Below, one piece after another: positions 26,256 through 35,151 of a stretch of 57,317 bases of DNA. A program made the position numbers and the translations under genes. Below the pieces are notes generated by a model. That model did no database searches and was not told the DNA's origin. It saw only the letters and a list, made by a program, of their open reading frames with translations. The first letter of the stretch is position 1, and each line of letters begins with the position of its first letter. The stretch covers positions 1 to 57,317 of the forward strand of contig NZ_SRWZ01000009.1 in the NCBI RefSeq assembly GCF_004804355.1, read 5' to 3'. The DNA comes from Cognatitamlana onchidii. GTDB lineage: Bacteria; Bacteroidota; Bacteroidia; Flavobacteriales; Flavobacteriaceae.

Positions 26256-27147
26256 AAAAAGCATTCTAGAGCAGGTAGATGTTCCTAATGAAAATGTTCA
26301 GCTATATTTAAAGCGAGAGGATAAAATTCACGATTTCGTATCTGGAAATAAATACAGGAAGCTTAAGTATAATTTACTTGAGGCAAAGCGGTTGGGTTTT
26401 AAAACATTATTAACTTTTGGCGGTGCTTATTCTAATCATATTGCCGCGGTCGCTGCAGCCGGTAATTATTTAGGACTGTGTACAATTGGGGTAATTCGAG
26501 GAGAAGAATTAAAGGGTAATTTTTTGGAAAACCCAACTTTAAATTTTGCGGAACAACATGGTATGCGTTTTAAGTTTGTTTCTAGAGCAGCCTACAGAGA
26601 AAAAACTTCAGATGCTTTTTTAGAGGGATTAAAAAAGGATTTTGGTGATTTTTATTTAATTCCTGAAGGCGGTACAAATCTGCTCGCGGTAAAAGGATGC
26701 GAAGAGATTTTGGAAGATATTAGTTTAGAATTTGATTATATCTGTTGTGCAGTGGGTACTGGAGGTACTTTATCAGGACTTATAAACTGTTCAAAACCTA
26801 GTCAACAAGTTTTAGGTTTTCCTGCATTAAAAGGTAGCTTTTTAAGGGAAGATATTGTTAAATTTGTAAAACAAACCAATTGGGATTTAATAACCGACTA
26901 TCATTTTGGGGGATATGCAAAAATTAATCTAGATTTAATTAAGTTTATAAATCAGTTTAAGCAGAATACAAAAATTCCTCTAGATCCCATTTATACAGGA
27001 AAAATGATGTTTGGGGTTTTTGATTTAATTGAGAAGGGGTTCTTTCCTAAAGGTTCGAGAATTTTAGCAATCCATACTGGTGGTTTACAGGGGATTGAGG
27101 GCATGAATATTAAATTAAAAAAAATGAATTTACCAATTATTACTTGA
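26239..27147 (+). CDS. 1-aminocyclopropane-1-carboxylate deaminase / D-cysteine desulfhydrase-like PLP enzyme
   Basis: This 302-residue protein belongs to the beta-family of PLP enzymes (tryptophan synthase beta fold). KREDKIHDFVSGNKYRKLKYN carries the likely PLP lysine (Lys38). LTFGGAYSNHIAAVAAAG is the substrate-binding Ser-Asn-His segment, and CAVGTGGTLSGL binds the PLP phosphate. Family members degrade ACC or D-cysteine; which activity applies cannot be decided here. It overlaps the HExxH gene by 17 bases and precedes the glucosaminidase gene by 4 bases. Confidence 0.88.
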   Translation: MIFKPKKSILEQVDVPNENVQLYLKREDKIHDFVSGNKYRKLKYNLLEAKRLGFKTLLTFGGAYSNHIAAVAAAGNYLGLCTIGVIRGEELKGNFLENPTLNFAEQHGMRFKFVSRAAYREKTSDAFLEGLKKDFGDFYLIPEGGTNLLAVKGCEEILEDISLEFDYICCAVGTGGTLSGLINCSKPSQQVLGFPALKGSFLREDIVKFVKQTNWDLITDYHFGGYAKINLDLIKFINQFKQNTKIPLDPIYTGKMMFGVFDLIEKGFFPKGSRILAIHTGGLQGIEGMNIKLKKMNLPIIT

Positions 27148-27151
27148 AACT

Positions 27152-28423
27152 ATGAATAGATTACTTCTATTATTATGCCTCAGTTTGGCGGTTTTTAGCT
27201 GTAAATCAAAGCAAGCGGCTGTTACAAAAGGTTCTAACTCAAGTTCAAGCTCAAAACAAGTAGAGTCAAGGACTGGCGGTGCTACAAACGGGTCTAAGAT
27301 TTATGCCAATAGTACCGAGCGTTATATAGATTTGCATAGGGTAACGGCTAAAGATGAAATGAGGTTATATGGTATACCAGCCAGTATTACGTTAGCTCAA
27401 GGTATTTTAGAATCCGGATCCGGTCAAGCTAGATTGGCTTTAGAAGCAAATAATCATTTTGGAATTAAGTGTCACGATTGGAAAGGAGGCAAAATTTATC
27501 ATGATGATGATAAAAAACAGGAGTGTTTTAGAAAGTATGCTGATGCTAAATATTCATTTAGGGATCATTCATTATTCTTAACCGAGCGCGATAGGTATTC
27601 AAAGCTTTTTAAACTGCACCAAAAGGATTACACCGGTTGGGCAAGGGGGCTAAGAGCGGCAGGATACGCTACAGATAAGAAATACCCTCAAAAGTTAATA
27701 AGTCTTATAGAAAGATATAGACTCTATGAGTTAGATGAAGAGGTCTTAGCAGAAAAAGCCGAGAATAGTAAAAATGTGGCTTCCACGGCAGGCGCTTCTG
27801 GAACACAAATACTCATTCCCGGTAATAGAAAGGTACATACCGTTTCTAAAGGGGATACGCAATATTCTATTTCAAAAAAGTATAATCTTACAGTTAAGGA
27901 GCTTCAAGATTTGAATGGCTTAAAAAACACGACGCTTTATTTAGGGCAGGTATTGTTGATAGAAGGAGTTGCAGGATCTGAATCGTCAGAATTGGGGTTA
28001 ACAAAGCCGAAATCATCAAATGTGCCAACACCGCGAACTTCAACGGTCACTACAACCTCAACATCAGGAGGAGCAAATAAGAAAGTTCATAAGGTGGTTA
28101 AAGGCGATACGCAGTATTCCATATCAAAAAAATATGGGCTTACTGTAAAGGAACTTCAAAGTATAAATGGTTTAAAAGACACCACACTTTATTTGGGGCA
28201 AGAACTTTCGGTAGTAGCTTCACCCTCAGTAGCGAAACCAACGTCAACAACTCCAATAACGACTAATAAAAAAGTTCATAAGGTAGTAAAGGGGGACACA
28301 CAATATTCCATATCAAAAAAATATGGGCTTACAGTAAAAGAACTTCAAAGTTTGAATGGTTTAAAAGACACTTCATTATTTATAGGACAAGTTTTAGTGG
28401 TGAAACCATTATCTAAAAATTAA
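27152..28423 (+). CDS. lipoprotein N-acetylglucosaminidase with three LysM domains
   Basis: This 423-residue protein has a lipoprotein signal (Cys17 in VFSCKSKQ) and a Ser/Thr-rich linker. A glucosaminidase (GH73-like) domain at about 55-192 has a likely catalytic Glu87 in LAQGILESGSGQARLA and the NNHFGIKC segment. Three LysM domains follow at about 227-270, 312-354 and 375-418; each starts with KVHxVxKGDTQYSISKKY. LysM2 and LysM3 are nearly identical, a recent duplication. It should cut glycan strands of peptidoglycan. It is third in the operon, 4 bases after the PLP enzyme and 8 bases before hemL. Confidence 0.93.
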   Translation: MNRLLLLLCLSLAVFSCKSKQAAVTKGSNSSSSSKQVESRTGGATNGSKIYANSTERYIDLHRVTAKDEMRLYGIPASITLAQGILESGSGQARLALEANNHFGIKCHDWKGGKIYHDDDKKQECFRKYADAKYSFRDHSLFLTERDRYSKLFKLHQKDYTGWARGLRAAGYATDKKYPQKLISLIERYRLYELDEEVLAEKAENSKNVASTAGASGTQILIPGNRKVHTVSKGDTQYSISKKYNLTVKELQDLNGLKNTTLYLGQVLLIEGVAGSESSELGLTKPKSSNVPTPRTSTVTTTSTSGGANKKVHKVVKGDTQYSISKKYGLTVKELQSINGLKDTTLYLGQELSVVASPSVAKPTSTTPITTNKKVHKVVKGDTQYSISKKYGLTVKELQSLNGLKDTSLFIGQVLVVKPLSKN

Positions 28424-28431
28424 CATAGTAC

Positions 28432-29718
28432 ATGATATATAAAAGAAGTAGTGCTTTATTTGCTGAGGCAGAAAAAGTAATTCCGGGAGGGGTTAATTCT
28501 CCTGTAAGAGCATTCAAAGGTGTAGGCGGCACCCCAATTTTTGTAAAAGAGGCAAAAGGAGCTTATTTATATGATGAAGATGGTAATCGTTTAGTAGATT
28601 ATATTAATTCATGGGGACCTATGATTTTGGGTCATGCACATAAACCCGTTGTAGATGCTGTAGTTAATAAGGCTAAGCAAGGAACATCCTTTGGTATGCC
28701 CACTCAAATTGAAACTCGAATCGCTGAATTGGCAATTTCCATGGTTCCTAATATTGATAAAATACGCTTCGTAAATTCGGGAACAGAGGCATGTATGAGC
28801 GCCGTGAGATTGGCAAGAGGGTTTTCTAGGAAGGATAAAATTATAAAGTTTGCGGGTTGCTATCATGGGCATTCCGATTCGTTTTTAATCCAGGCAGGAA
28901 GTGGTGCAAGCACCTTTGGTACTCCCAATAGTCCAGGAGTTACCCAGGGGACGGCTAAGGATACGCTATTGGCTACCTATAATGATCTTGATAATGTAAA
29001 ATCTTTAATTGAAGCAAACAAAGATGAGGTAGCTTGTATTATTATTGAGCCAGTAGCGGGTAATATGGGATGTGTTCCACCGAAGGAAGGTTTTTTAAAA
29101 GGGTTAAGAGCATTGTGTGATTCTAATAATATCATGCTCATCTTTGATGAGGTAATGACGGGATTTCGATTAGCAAAGGGAGGCGCACAAGAACTTTTTA
29201 ATATCAATGCAGATATTGTCTGCTTTGGAAAAGTTATTGGAGGAGGCCTACCAGTGGGTGCATTTGCGGCAAGGGATGAAATTATGGATTATTTAGCTCC
29301 AATGGGTCCAGTATATCAGGCAGGGACTTTAAGTGGAAATCCACTGGCTATGGCGGCTGGATTAGCCATGTTAACAGAACTAAACTTAGATAAAGAGGTT
29401 TTTAATAGGCTTGCGGAAAAAACCGAATATTTACATCAAGGTATTTCAAGAGTTTTAAATAATAATGGTATTACCCATACAATAAATAGGGTGGGGTCCA
29501 TGATTTCAGTTCATTTTTCTGAAGATTATGTTGTTGATTTTGATTCGGCAGCGAAAGGAAATAATGAAACGTTTAAAGCTTTTTTTCATGGTTTACTTAA
29601 CGCGGGTGTTTACATCGCGCCTAGTGCTTTTGAAACATGGTTTATTACAGATGCTTTGAGTTATGAAGATCTTGATTTTACTATTACAGCCATCGACAGG
29701 GTGTCAAAGAGTTTATAA
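28432..29718 (+). CDS. hemL: glutamate-1-semialdehyde 2,1-aminomutase
   Basis: This 428-residue protein is a class III aminotransferase of standard length. It starts with [24 protein letters not shown], has the PLP-phosphate contacts [16 protein letters not shown], the EVMTGFR segment and the PLP lysine Lys267 in [15 protein letters not shown]. It makes 5-aminolevulinate for haem from glutamate semialdehyde. It ends the plus-strand operon and is followed by a terminator. Confidence 0.96.
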   Translation: MIYKRSSALFAEAEKVIPGGVNSPVRAFKGVGGTPIFVKEAKGAYLYDEDGNRLVDYINSWGPMILGHAHKPVVDAVVNKAKQGTSFGMPTQIETRIAELAISMVPNIDKIRFVNSGTEACMSAVRLARGFSRKDKIIKFAGCYHGHSDSFLIQAGSGASTFGTPNSPGVTQGTAKDTLLATYNDLDNVKSLIEANKDEVACIIIEPVAGNMGCVPPKEGFLKGLRALCDSNNIMLIFDEVMTGFRLAKGGAQELFNINADIVCFGKVIGGGLPVGAFAARDEIMDYLAPMGPVYQAGTLSGNPLAMAAGLAMLTELNLDKEVFNRLAEKTEYLHQGISRVLNNNGITHTINRVGSMISVHFSEDYVVDFDSAAKGNNETFKAFFHGLLNAGVYIAPSAFETWFITDALSYEDLDFTITAIDRVSKSL

Positions 29719-29724
29719 AAAAAT

Positions 29725-29760
29725 AAAGCGCATTTCTAATTTTTGAAATGCGCTTTTCAT
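29725..29760. terminator. bidirectional Rho-independent terminator after hemL
   Basis: AAAGCGCATTTC (29725-29736) pairs with GAAATGCGCTTT (29745-29756). An A run precedes it and TTTTC follows, so it can also end the minus-strand gene that stops at 29799. Confidence 0.85.
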
Positions 29761-29798
29761 CAACAAACTATAATGAATAAACTAAACTAAATCTTTTA

Positions 29799-30251
29799 TT
29801 AGGTTCTTTTTTTAGAATTTTGTTTTTTCTGCTTGTGCTTCATGGCCATTCGCATTTTAGCCTTTTCCCATTTTTCAAATTGCTCTTTGTTTAAAATGGT
29901 TTTCATCTTAGCTTTTTCGGCAATCATACGGTCTAACCTATCCAGTTCTTTTGCATAACGTTCTTCTTTAGAGGGTTTTTGAGTTGTTCCGTTTTCCCTT
30001 TTTTTCTTACGTTCGGCCATCATGGCCTTGCGCTTTTTTGCTTTTTCAAGGTTCAAGGCTTGTATTTTGTTTTGTTGCTCCTTATTAAGGTCTAAATATA
30101 AGGTCATTCTTTTTGTTTGTAAAGTGGCCGTTTCCTCTGCGGAAAGCTTCATAATCATATTTTTACGCTCCCCTTTTTGTCCACTCTTAGGTTTTTGAGC
30201 TATGGCTTGCAGACTCATAATGGCCATAACTACTAGCAGTACTTTTTTCAT
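29799..30251 (-). CDS. secreted helical Spy/CpxP-like protein
   Basis: This 150-residue protein has a signal peptide (MKKVLLVVMAIMSLQAIA). The mature part is almost entirely charged amphipathic helix, very rich in Lys, Glu and Met, with an LDLNKEQQNKIQAL helix and a later ILNKEQFEKWEKAKMRM, the paired L-T/N-x-x-Q motifs of Spy/CpxP-like and DUF4890 proteins. It probably acts as a small periplasmic chaperone or stress-linked protein; the exact family is not certain. Confidence 0.75.
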   Translation of the reverse strand: MKKVLLVVMAIMSLQAIAQKPKSGQKGERKNMIMKLSAEETATLQTKRMTLYLDLNKEQQNKIQALNLEKAKKRKAMMAERKKKRENGTTQKPSKEERYAKELDRLDRMIAEKAKMKTILNKEQFEKWEKAKMRMAMKHKQKKQNSKKRT

Positions 30252-30630
30252 TGTTTTAAGGTTTAAATTAATACATATAGGACATGCCTTAATAATAAAG
30301 GTTTAACGGACTAAATTATTTTAACGCGGCTTTAACAAACAGTTCGTTTAAAACCGAAAGAATTAATTTCTTCATCCAGGCAGCTATACTTTCTAGATTA
30401 GTTTAGAGGGGCTAGAATTCTTAAAATATTAACAAATGGAGATGTGTTATATTAATTAAAACTTAAAGCTTTAACTTTTGCTGTTAAACAAATGTAAATT
30501 CGTTTTTTAACTGTGAAGAATTAACTCTATTTGTACTTTAGTTTCATAATAGCATAAGTTTTTGAAGTTAATTGCTGTTAACTATCAAAAAAATTATGTT
30601 ATGCATTAAGTTTAGTTTGTTAGTTAGTTT
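30252..30630. other. gene-free region between the Spy-like gene and the lysS terminator
   Basis: This AT-rich stretch must hold the minus-strand promoter of the Spy-like gene, but I find no full TTTG/TAnnTTTG pair. No open frame, repeat or RNA structure stands out. A T/G-rich TTAGTTTGTTAGTTAGTTT run lies just before the terminator; it superficially resembles part of the duplicated element near 930 but is too simple to call. Confidence 0.4.
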
Positions 30631-30660
30631 AAAAAAAGCCAGTGTATACTGGCTTTTTTT
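30631..30660 (-). terminator. Rho-independent terminator of lysS (bidirectional form)
   Basis: AAGCCAGT pairs with ACTGGCTT around GTAT, with seven A residues before and seven T residues after. It lies 26 bases beyond the lysS stop on the minus strand. There is no plus-strand gene upstream for it to serve. Confidence 0.85.
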
Positions 30661-30685
30661 GAATCTGATAAGGAAGTAAAAGGTT

Positions 30686-32374
30686 TTAAATAACTGTTAC
30701 AATTAGACCAGTATCTGTTTTTGATACTTTGGCTAAGTTATTTTTAGTTAGCTCCTTTATGCTTTTATCCCATTTTTTATTTGATAATCCAGATTGCGTT
30801 TTCAGATTATTTAATTCAATTGTTTCTCCTTTTTTAAGAAGTTCTAAAACAGCTATGGCATCGTCGCTTATTGCTATCGCTTTCTTTTCAGGACGCATTT
30901 GAGGGAAGAATAATACTTCTTGAATGGACTGGTTATTAGTTAAAAACATAATGAGTCTATCCATACCAATACCCATTCCAGAGGTTGGAGGCATACCATA
31001 TTCAAGAGCACGTAAAAAGTCGAAATCAATAAATTCTGTTGCTTCATCGTCTCCTTTAGCGGCTAGTTTTAATTGGTGCTCAAAACGCTCACGCTGGTCA
31101 ATAGGATCATTTAATTCGGAGTAGGCATTTGCTATTTCTTTACCACATACCATAAGTTCAAAACGCTCAGTAAGTTCTGGGTTGTCTCTATGTTCTTTAC
31201 ATAATGGACTCATCTCTTTAGGGTAATCTGTAATAAATGTAGGTTGAATGTAATTACCTTCACATTTTTCACCAAAAATTTCATCAATTAGCTTACCCTT
31301 ACCCATGGTTTCATCTACTTCAATCCCCATGTCTTTCGCAGCTTGTCTAATGTCTTCTTCGGTTTTACCTGTAATGTCAAAACCAGTAAAATGCTTAATG
31401 GATTCTGCCATAGTTACACGGGCATATGGGGCTTTAAAGTCAATATGGTGTTCTCCAAACTGCACTTTACTTGTGCCGTTAACTGCTATGGCACAATATT
31501 CTAACAATTGTTCGCAGAAATCCATCATCCAGTTATAATCTTTGTAGGCAACATAAATTTCCATAGCGGTAAACTCGGGATTGTGCGTTCTGTCCATCCC
31601 TTCGTTTCTAAAGTTTTTTGAAAATTCATAAACACCATCGAATCCTCCTACGATTAATCGTTTTAAATATAGCTCATTGGCTATTCTCATATATAAGGGA
31701 ACATCTAAAGCGTTATGGTGCGTAATAAATGGACGTGCTGCAGCACCACCAGGTATTGGTTGAAGAACTGGTGTTTCTACTTCAAAATAGCCAGCATCAT
31801 TAAAAAATGAACGCATAGCATTGAATAATTTGGTGCGTTTTACAAATACTTCTTTTACCTGAGGGTTTACAACTAAATCGGCATAACGTTGTCTGTATCT
31901 TTGTTCTGGATCTGTAAAGGCATCGTACACCACACCGTCTTTCTCTTTAGGCAATGGTAAAGGCTTTAATGCCTTACTTAAGAGGGTGAAGTCTTTAACT
32001 TTTACTGTTTTTTCACCAACTTTTGTGGTGAATAATTCTCCTTCTATGCCAACAAAATCTCCAAAGTCTAAAAGTTTTTTGAAAATCTCGTTGTATTTAG
32101 TTTTATCTTCTCCTTGACAAATTTCATCTCTATTAAAGTAAACTTGTATTTTCCCTTCGGCATCTTGTAATTGAGCAAAACTAGCTTTTCCTTGAACCTT
32201 TATCATCATTAAACGGCCAGCAATAGTAACCTGTTTACCCTCTTCAAATAAAGCTTTTACTTGTTTAGAAGTGTGATTTACAGGATATAAATCTGCTGGG
32301 TAGGGGTTAATACCAAATTCACGTAGTTTTACTAATTTTTCTCTACGGACTATTTCTTGTTCTGAAAGCTGCAT
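30686..32374 (-). CDS. lysS: lysine--tRNA ligase (class II)
   Basis: The ATG at 32374 (MQLSEQEIVRREKLVKLREF) is chosen; a longer frame to 32428 would run through the promoter. This gives 562 residues. An OB-fold anticodon-binding domain (VTIAGRLMMIKVQGKASFAQLQD) is followed by the class II core: motif 2 region FRNEGMDRTHNPEFTAMEIY and motif 3 GMPPTSGMGIGMDRLIM. The extra 60 or so residues after motif 3 (AISDDAIAVLELLKKG to the end) form a C-terminal extension that is found in many Bacteroidota LysS. Confidence 0.95.
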   Translation of the reverse strand: MQLSEQEIVRREKLVKLREFGINPYPADLYPVNHTSKQVKALFEEGKQVTIAGRLMMIKVQGKASFAQLQDAEGKIQVYFNRDEICQGEDKTKYNEIFKKLLDFGDFVGIEGELFTTKVGEKTVKVKDFTLLSKALKPLPLPKEKDGVVYDAFTDPEQRYRQRYADLVVNPQVKEVFVKRTKLFNAMRSFFNDAGYFEVETPVLQPIPGGAAARPFITHHNALDVPLYMRIANELYLKRLIVGGFDGVYEFSKNFRNEGMDRTHNPEFTAMEIYVAYKDYNWMMDFCEQLLEYCAIAVNGTSKVQFGEHHIDFKAPYARVTMAESIKHFTGFDITGKTEEDIRQAAKDMGIEVDETMGKGKLIDEIFGEKCEGNYIQPTFITDYPKEMSPLCKEHRDNPELTERFELMVCGKEIANAYSELNDPIDQRERFEHQLKLAAKGDDEATEFIDFDFLRALEYGMPPTSGMGIGMDRLIMFLTNNQSIQEVLFFPQMRPEKKAIAISDDAIAVLELLKKGETIELNNLKTQSGLSNKKWDKSIKELTKNNLAKVSKTDTGLIVTVI

Positions 32375-32394
32375 GCTAATAAATTTTGAAAATG

Positions 32395-32402
32395 CAAAAT
32401 TA
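32395..32402 (-). promoter_or_regulatory. candidate -7 element of lysS
   Basis: On the minus strand TAATTTTG fits TAnnTTTG, with a TTG box 23 bases upstream (32426-32428). It is 21 bases before the chosen lysS ATG, which supports that start. Confidence 0.45.
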
Positions 32403-32446
32403 CGTTTTTTGTAAAACTTAGCACGCAACTTTTAAACTGAATTTAG

Positions 32447-32875
32447 CTAAATACTACTTTTCAAGATCTCGCCTTTAATTTTAAGTATTTGATTTGAGTT
32501 TTGAGCATTTGAAATAACCCTAATAGATTTAGAGAATACCCCTATCTTGCTGGTTGCGTATTTAATTGTAATGTGTCCAGATTCGCCTGGTAGTATGGCA
32601 TTTTTGGGGTAGCTAGGAACGGTGCATCCGCACGATGTTTTAACGTTGCTTATAACCACAGGTGCTTCTCCGGTATTGGTAAAACTAAAAAAGCGCTCTC
32701 CATCAGTATTTTGGTTTAAAGCACCGTAGTCAATCGTTTCAGTTTTGAAACTTAAGAAACCAGTATTGGTTTCATTCTGTGAGGTTTGACTAAAGCTCAA
32801 GTTTAAAATGAAGACAAGTGCGGTAGCAGTAAGTACTGATTTAATGAATTTGTTTGGTAATACTAGATGTTTCAT
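32447..32875 (-). CDS. secreted DUF1573 protein
   Basis: The ATG at 32875 (MKHLVLPNKFIKSVLTATALVF) starts a signal peptide; the longer frame to 32905 adds nothing. The 142-residue protein is one DUF1573 domain, an Ig-like beta-sandwich with the diagnostic NVKTSCGCTVPSYPKNAILPGESG segment (Cys-Gly-Cys) and VISNAQNSNQILKIKGEI at the end. Probably periplasmic; function unknown. It lies upstream of lysS on the same strand but lysS has its own promoter motif. Confidence 0.85.
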   Translation of the reverse strand: MKHLVLPNKFIKSVLTATALVFILNLSFSQTSQNETNTGFLSFKTETIDYGALNQNTDGERFFSFTNTGEAPVVISNVKTSCGCTVPSYPKNAILPGESGHITIKYATSKIGVFSKSIRVISNAQNSNQILKIKGEILKSSI

Positions 32876-32982
32876 AATTAATGTTTTAATGATTAATAGT
32901 AACAAACATCAAAACTTTATACGTTCAAAACCCGATGATTTAGGTTTAAAAAGGGACTAGTCCTCAGGTTGATTTTTCTAAA

Positions 32983-34035
32983 CTATTTGTTAAATAGTGA
33001 TTTAGCTTCTTCTCTAGATTGAATGTTAAGCTTTTTAAAAATATTGTTAAGGTGGGTTTTTACAGTACTTAGGCTAATGAAAAGTTCTTGTGCAATTTCT
33101 TTGTTAGACCTTCCTGCTAATAGGAGGTTTAGAACATTTTGCTCTTGTTTCGTTAAGTCTTGTTTTAGAATGTTTATTTTTTTGTTCCTTTTCATTTTGA
33201 GGAAAAACCAGATGTTTAAAGCTACTGATACTGTTAAAAGAGCGATCCAAATAATGCGGGTTGAGTTCCATGGTGTTTGCACTTTTATTTGCGAGGCATA
33301 TTTATCGGCCTCCAATTCGGTTCTATACTGCTCAGTGTAAGTGGAATTAGGATAACTATTTTCCAGACGCTTTAGTAAGTTCTTATAATAGTCGTTTCTT
33401 TGTAAGTCTTCAACATAGAACGTATGAAAATTAGAACTCTTGTCTGTTAGAAACGAAAAAATGTAAAGCTCTGCTAAAGGCTCATTCAAGCTTTTTCCAA
33501 AAGTTTGGAAATTCGCAAACCATTTTCTGTTGTTTAATTTGCGGTTGGCTTCGCTTCGGTACGACGCAAAGTCATACGCCATTTCTACTTTTAAAGAATC
33601 AATTTTAATGAAGCTATTAGCTTTTTGATTGTTTGACTTTATTTCACAGAACATTTCATTTTCAAACGAAAACGGAAAGTCCATGGTAGCGTTATTATTC
33701 GCTATAAAAATAACGGTTTTGCTGTTGTTGCAATGGCCATCAAAATGCTGAAGGTCTTCTTGGTTTTCAAAGCAATTATCTACGTGAATTCTATAGATTT
33801 TGTTCTCTTCCTCTAACTGATCTCCTGTAAAGACAAACTGTCCTGTACTATCTACTTTAACCTTGGAGATTATTTGTTCTGGATAAATGCCTGATAATCT
33901 TCTGTAATCTTCAACAATAGACAAATAAACATCACCGCTCCAAACTTCTTTATTCACTTGTCCCGTAAAGCGATATTGTCCTTGAACAGACCACATAAGT
34001 GAGAAAAAGGTAAAAAAACACATCAGAAATCGCAT
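32983..34035 (-). CDS. membrane-anchored LuxR-type (GerE HTH) regulator with periplasmic sensor
   Basis: This 350-residue protein has a signal sequence (about 1-19), a periplasmic region of about 240 residues and one membrane helix (260-280, IIWIALLTVSVALNIWFFLK). A short basic linker follows, then a C-terminal LuxR/GerE helix-turn-helix (294-350): LTKQEQNVLNLLLAGRSNKEIAQELF...STVKTHLNNIFKKL. The periplasmic part begins with a beta domain (YRFTGQVNKEVWSGDVYLSI) like the carboxypeptidase-regulatory or DUF4369-type folds, then turns helical. The design implies direct signalling from periplasm to DNA without a kinase. The target genes are unknown; the neighbours are DUF1573 (same strand) and a Pmp3 gene (divergent). 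Confidence 0.85.
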   Translation of the reverse strand: MRFLMCFFTFFSLMWSVQGQYRFTGQVNKEVWSGDVYLSIVEDYRRLSGIYPEQIISKVKVDSTGQFVFTGDQLEEENKIYRIHVDNCFENQEDLQHFDGHCNNSKTVIFIANNNATMDFPFSFENEMFCEIKSNNQKANSFIKIDSLKVEMAYDFASYRSEANRKLNNRKWFANFQTFGKSLNEPLAELYIFSFLTDKSSNFHTFYVEDLQRNDYYKNLLKRLENSYPNSTYTEQYRTELEADKYASQIKVQTPWNSTRIIWIALLTVSVALNIWFFLKMKRNKKINILKQDLTKQEQNVLNLLLAGRSNKEIAQELFISLSTVKTHLNNIFKKLNIQSREEAKSLFNK

Positions 34036-34137
34036 AGTACGAAGCTACTTAAAAAAATAAAACACGTATAATTTTTGTGAATTAAAATGTGTAACAATTA
34101 GCTTTTAAAGACGTCAAATAAACGTTCATCAATCAAT

Positions 34138-34154
34138 GCTGAAAAGATTTCAGC
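34138..34154. repeat. short inverted repeat before the Pmp3 gene
   Basis: GCTGAAA and TTTCAGC are perfect 7-base arms around AGA, 18 bases before the Pmp3 ATG, without a T tract. It could be an operator or an mRNA hairpin. Confidence 0.3.
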
Positions 34155-34171
34155 CTTAAATTACATATTTT

Positions 34172-34330
34172 ATGAGTTTTTGGAGAGTATTACTTTCTAT
34201 TATTTGTCCGCCTTTAGCTGTTATTGATAAAGGTTGTGGCTCTATTATTATTGTCTTTTTATTATGGCTTTGTGGCTGGGTACCCGGAGTAATTGCCGCC
34301 CTTGTGATATTAAATAATCCTAAGAATTAA
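34172..34330 (+). CDS. Pmp3/YqaE (UPF0057) family small membrane protein
   Basis: This short gene encodes 52 residues. It has the family signature near the start (LLSIICPPLAVIDKGCG) and a second helix ending LLWLCGWVPGVIAALVIL, so it is a two-helix membrane hairpin of exactly the family's usual size (50-55 residues). Pmp3 proteins affect membrane potential or salt tolerance in yeast and plants; the bacterial role is uncertain. It stands between the divergent LuxR-type regulator gene and a lipoprotein gene that has its own -7 motif (TATCTTTG, 34333-34340). Confidence 0.9.
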   Translation: MSFWRVLLSIICPPLAVIDKGCGSIIIVFLLWLCGWVPGVIAALVILNNPKN

Positions 34331-34387
34331 ACTATCTTTGCGTTGTCTTTAGCCATTATTTGGCATAACCGGTAATTATAGGATAAC

Positions 34388-35149
34388 ATGACCAAACTAA
34401 AGTTTTTAATAATAGCTATTTCGGCTATCTTTCTCGTAAGCTGTCAGTTTTCAGAGAATATTTATTTAAACGCGGATGGCTCGGGGAAAATGGAATTTTC
34501 TTTTGATGCGTCTGAGCTTATGCAAATGGCCGGTGATCAAATGGCAGAAGGTGCTGGTGATGAGGATATAGATTCTACATTCACTTTTAAAGAAATATTT
34601 GATGAGAAAAGAGATAGTATTTCGAAATTACCAATAGAGGAGCAAGAGAAATTAAAAGCGCTTGAACCATTTTCTGTACATATGTTAATGAGTAAAAATG
34701 ACAAGAAAATGAATGTTGATTTTTATACAGATTTTAAAAATACAACAGAGCTGCAAGATATGTTTATGGCCTTAAATGCCGTAAGCAATTTAAAAGGCCA
34801 AGGAGATGCTAAAGTTAATGATTCAAGCAATCTTTTTTCATCAATGGGCGATGGTGGTAACTCGCAGCTAAGTTATTCCTTTAAAGATGGCGTATTTAGA
34901 AGATCGGTTAAAGTACTTGATAAGGAGCTTCAGAAACAAATGAAAGATAGTTTGGGGCAGGCTGCCATGATGTTTGCCAATTCAAAGTATAGATTGAATT
35001 ATCACTTTCCTAGAAAAGTAAAGTCAGTTTCAAATGATAAGGCTATGTTTAGTGCCGATGGAAAAACCGTTATTGTGGAATACGGACTTATGGATTACCT
35101 GTCTAATCCAGAGGTTATGAATTTAGAAATAGTTTTAGAGAAGGAGTAG
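34388..35149 (+). CDS. lipoprotein of unknown function
   Basis: This 253-residue protein has a lipoprotein signal ending in LVSCQFS (Cys19). The mature part starts with SENIYLNADGSGKMEFSFDAS, a beta strand pair also seen in several uncharacterised Bacteroidota lipoproteins, then an acidic helical part and a C-terminal beta region. I know no function. It is 2 bases upstream of the lipB TTG start and is probably co-transcribed with it. A -7 motif TATCTTTG lies at 34333-34340. Confidence 0.7.
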   Translation: MTKLKFLIIAISAIFLVSCQFSENIYLNADGSGKMEFSFDASELMQMAGDQMAEGAGDEDIDSTFTFKEIFDEKRDSISKLPIEEQEKLKALEPFSVHMLMSKNDKKMNVDFYTDFKNTTELQDMFMALNAVSNLKGQGDAKVNDSSNLFSSMGDGGNSQLSYSFKDGVFRRSVKVLDKELQKQMKDSLGQAAMMFANSKYRLNYHFPRKVKSVSNDKAMFSADGKTVIVEYGLMDYLSNPEVMNLEIVLEKE

Positions 35150-35151
35150 GT

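Noticed and set aside
30600-30660. Possible orphan small RNA ending at the hairpin 30631-30660
   Set aside because: The hairpin is symmetrical with A and T runs and lies 26 bases past the lysS stop on the minus strand, so it is explained as the lysS terminator. No plus-strand promoter pair was found.
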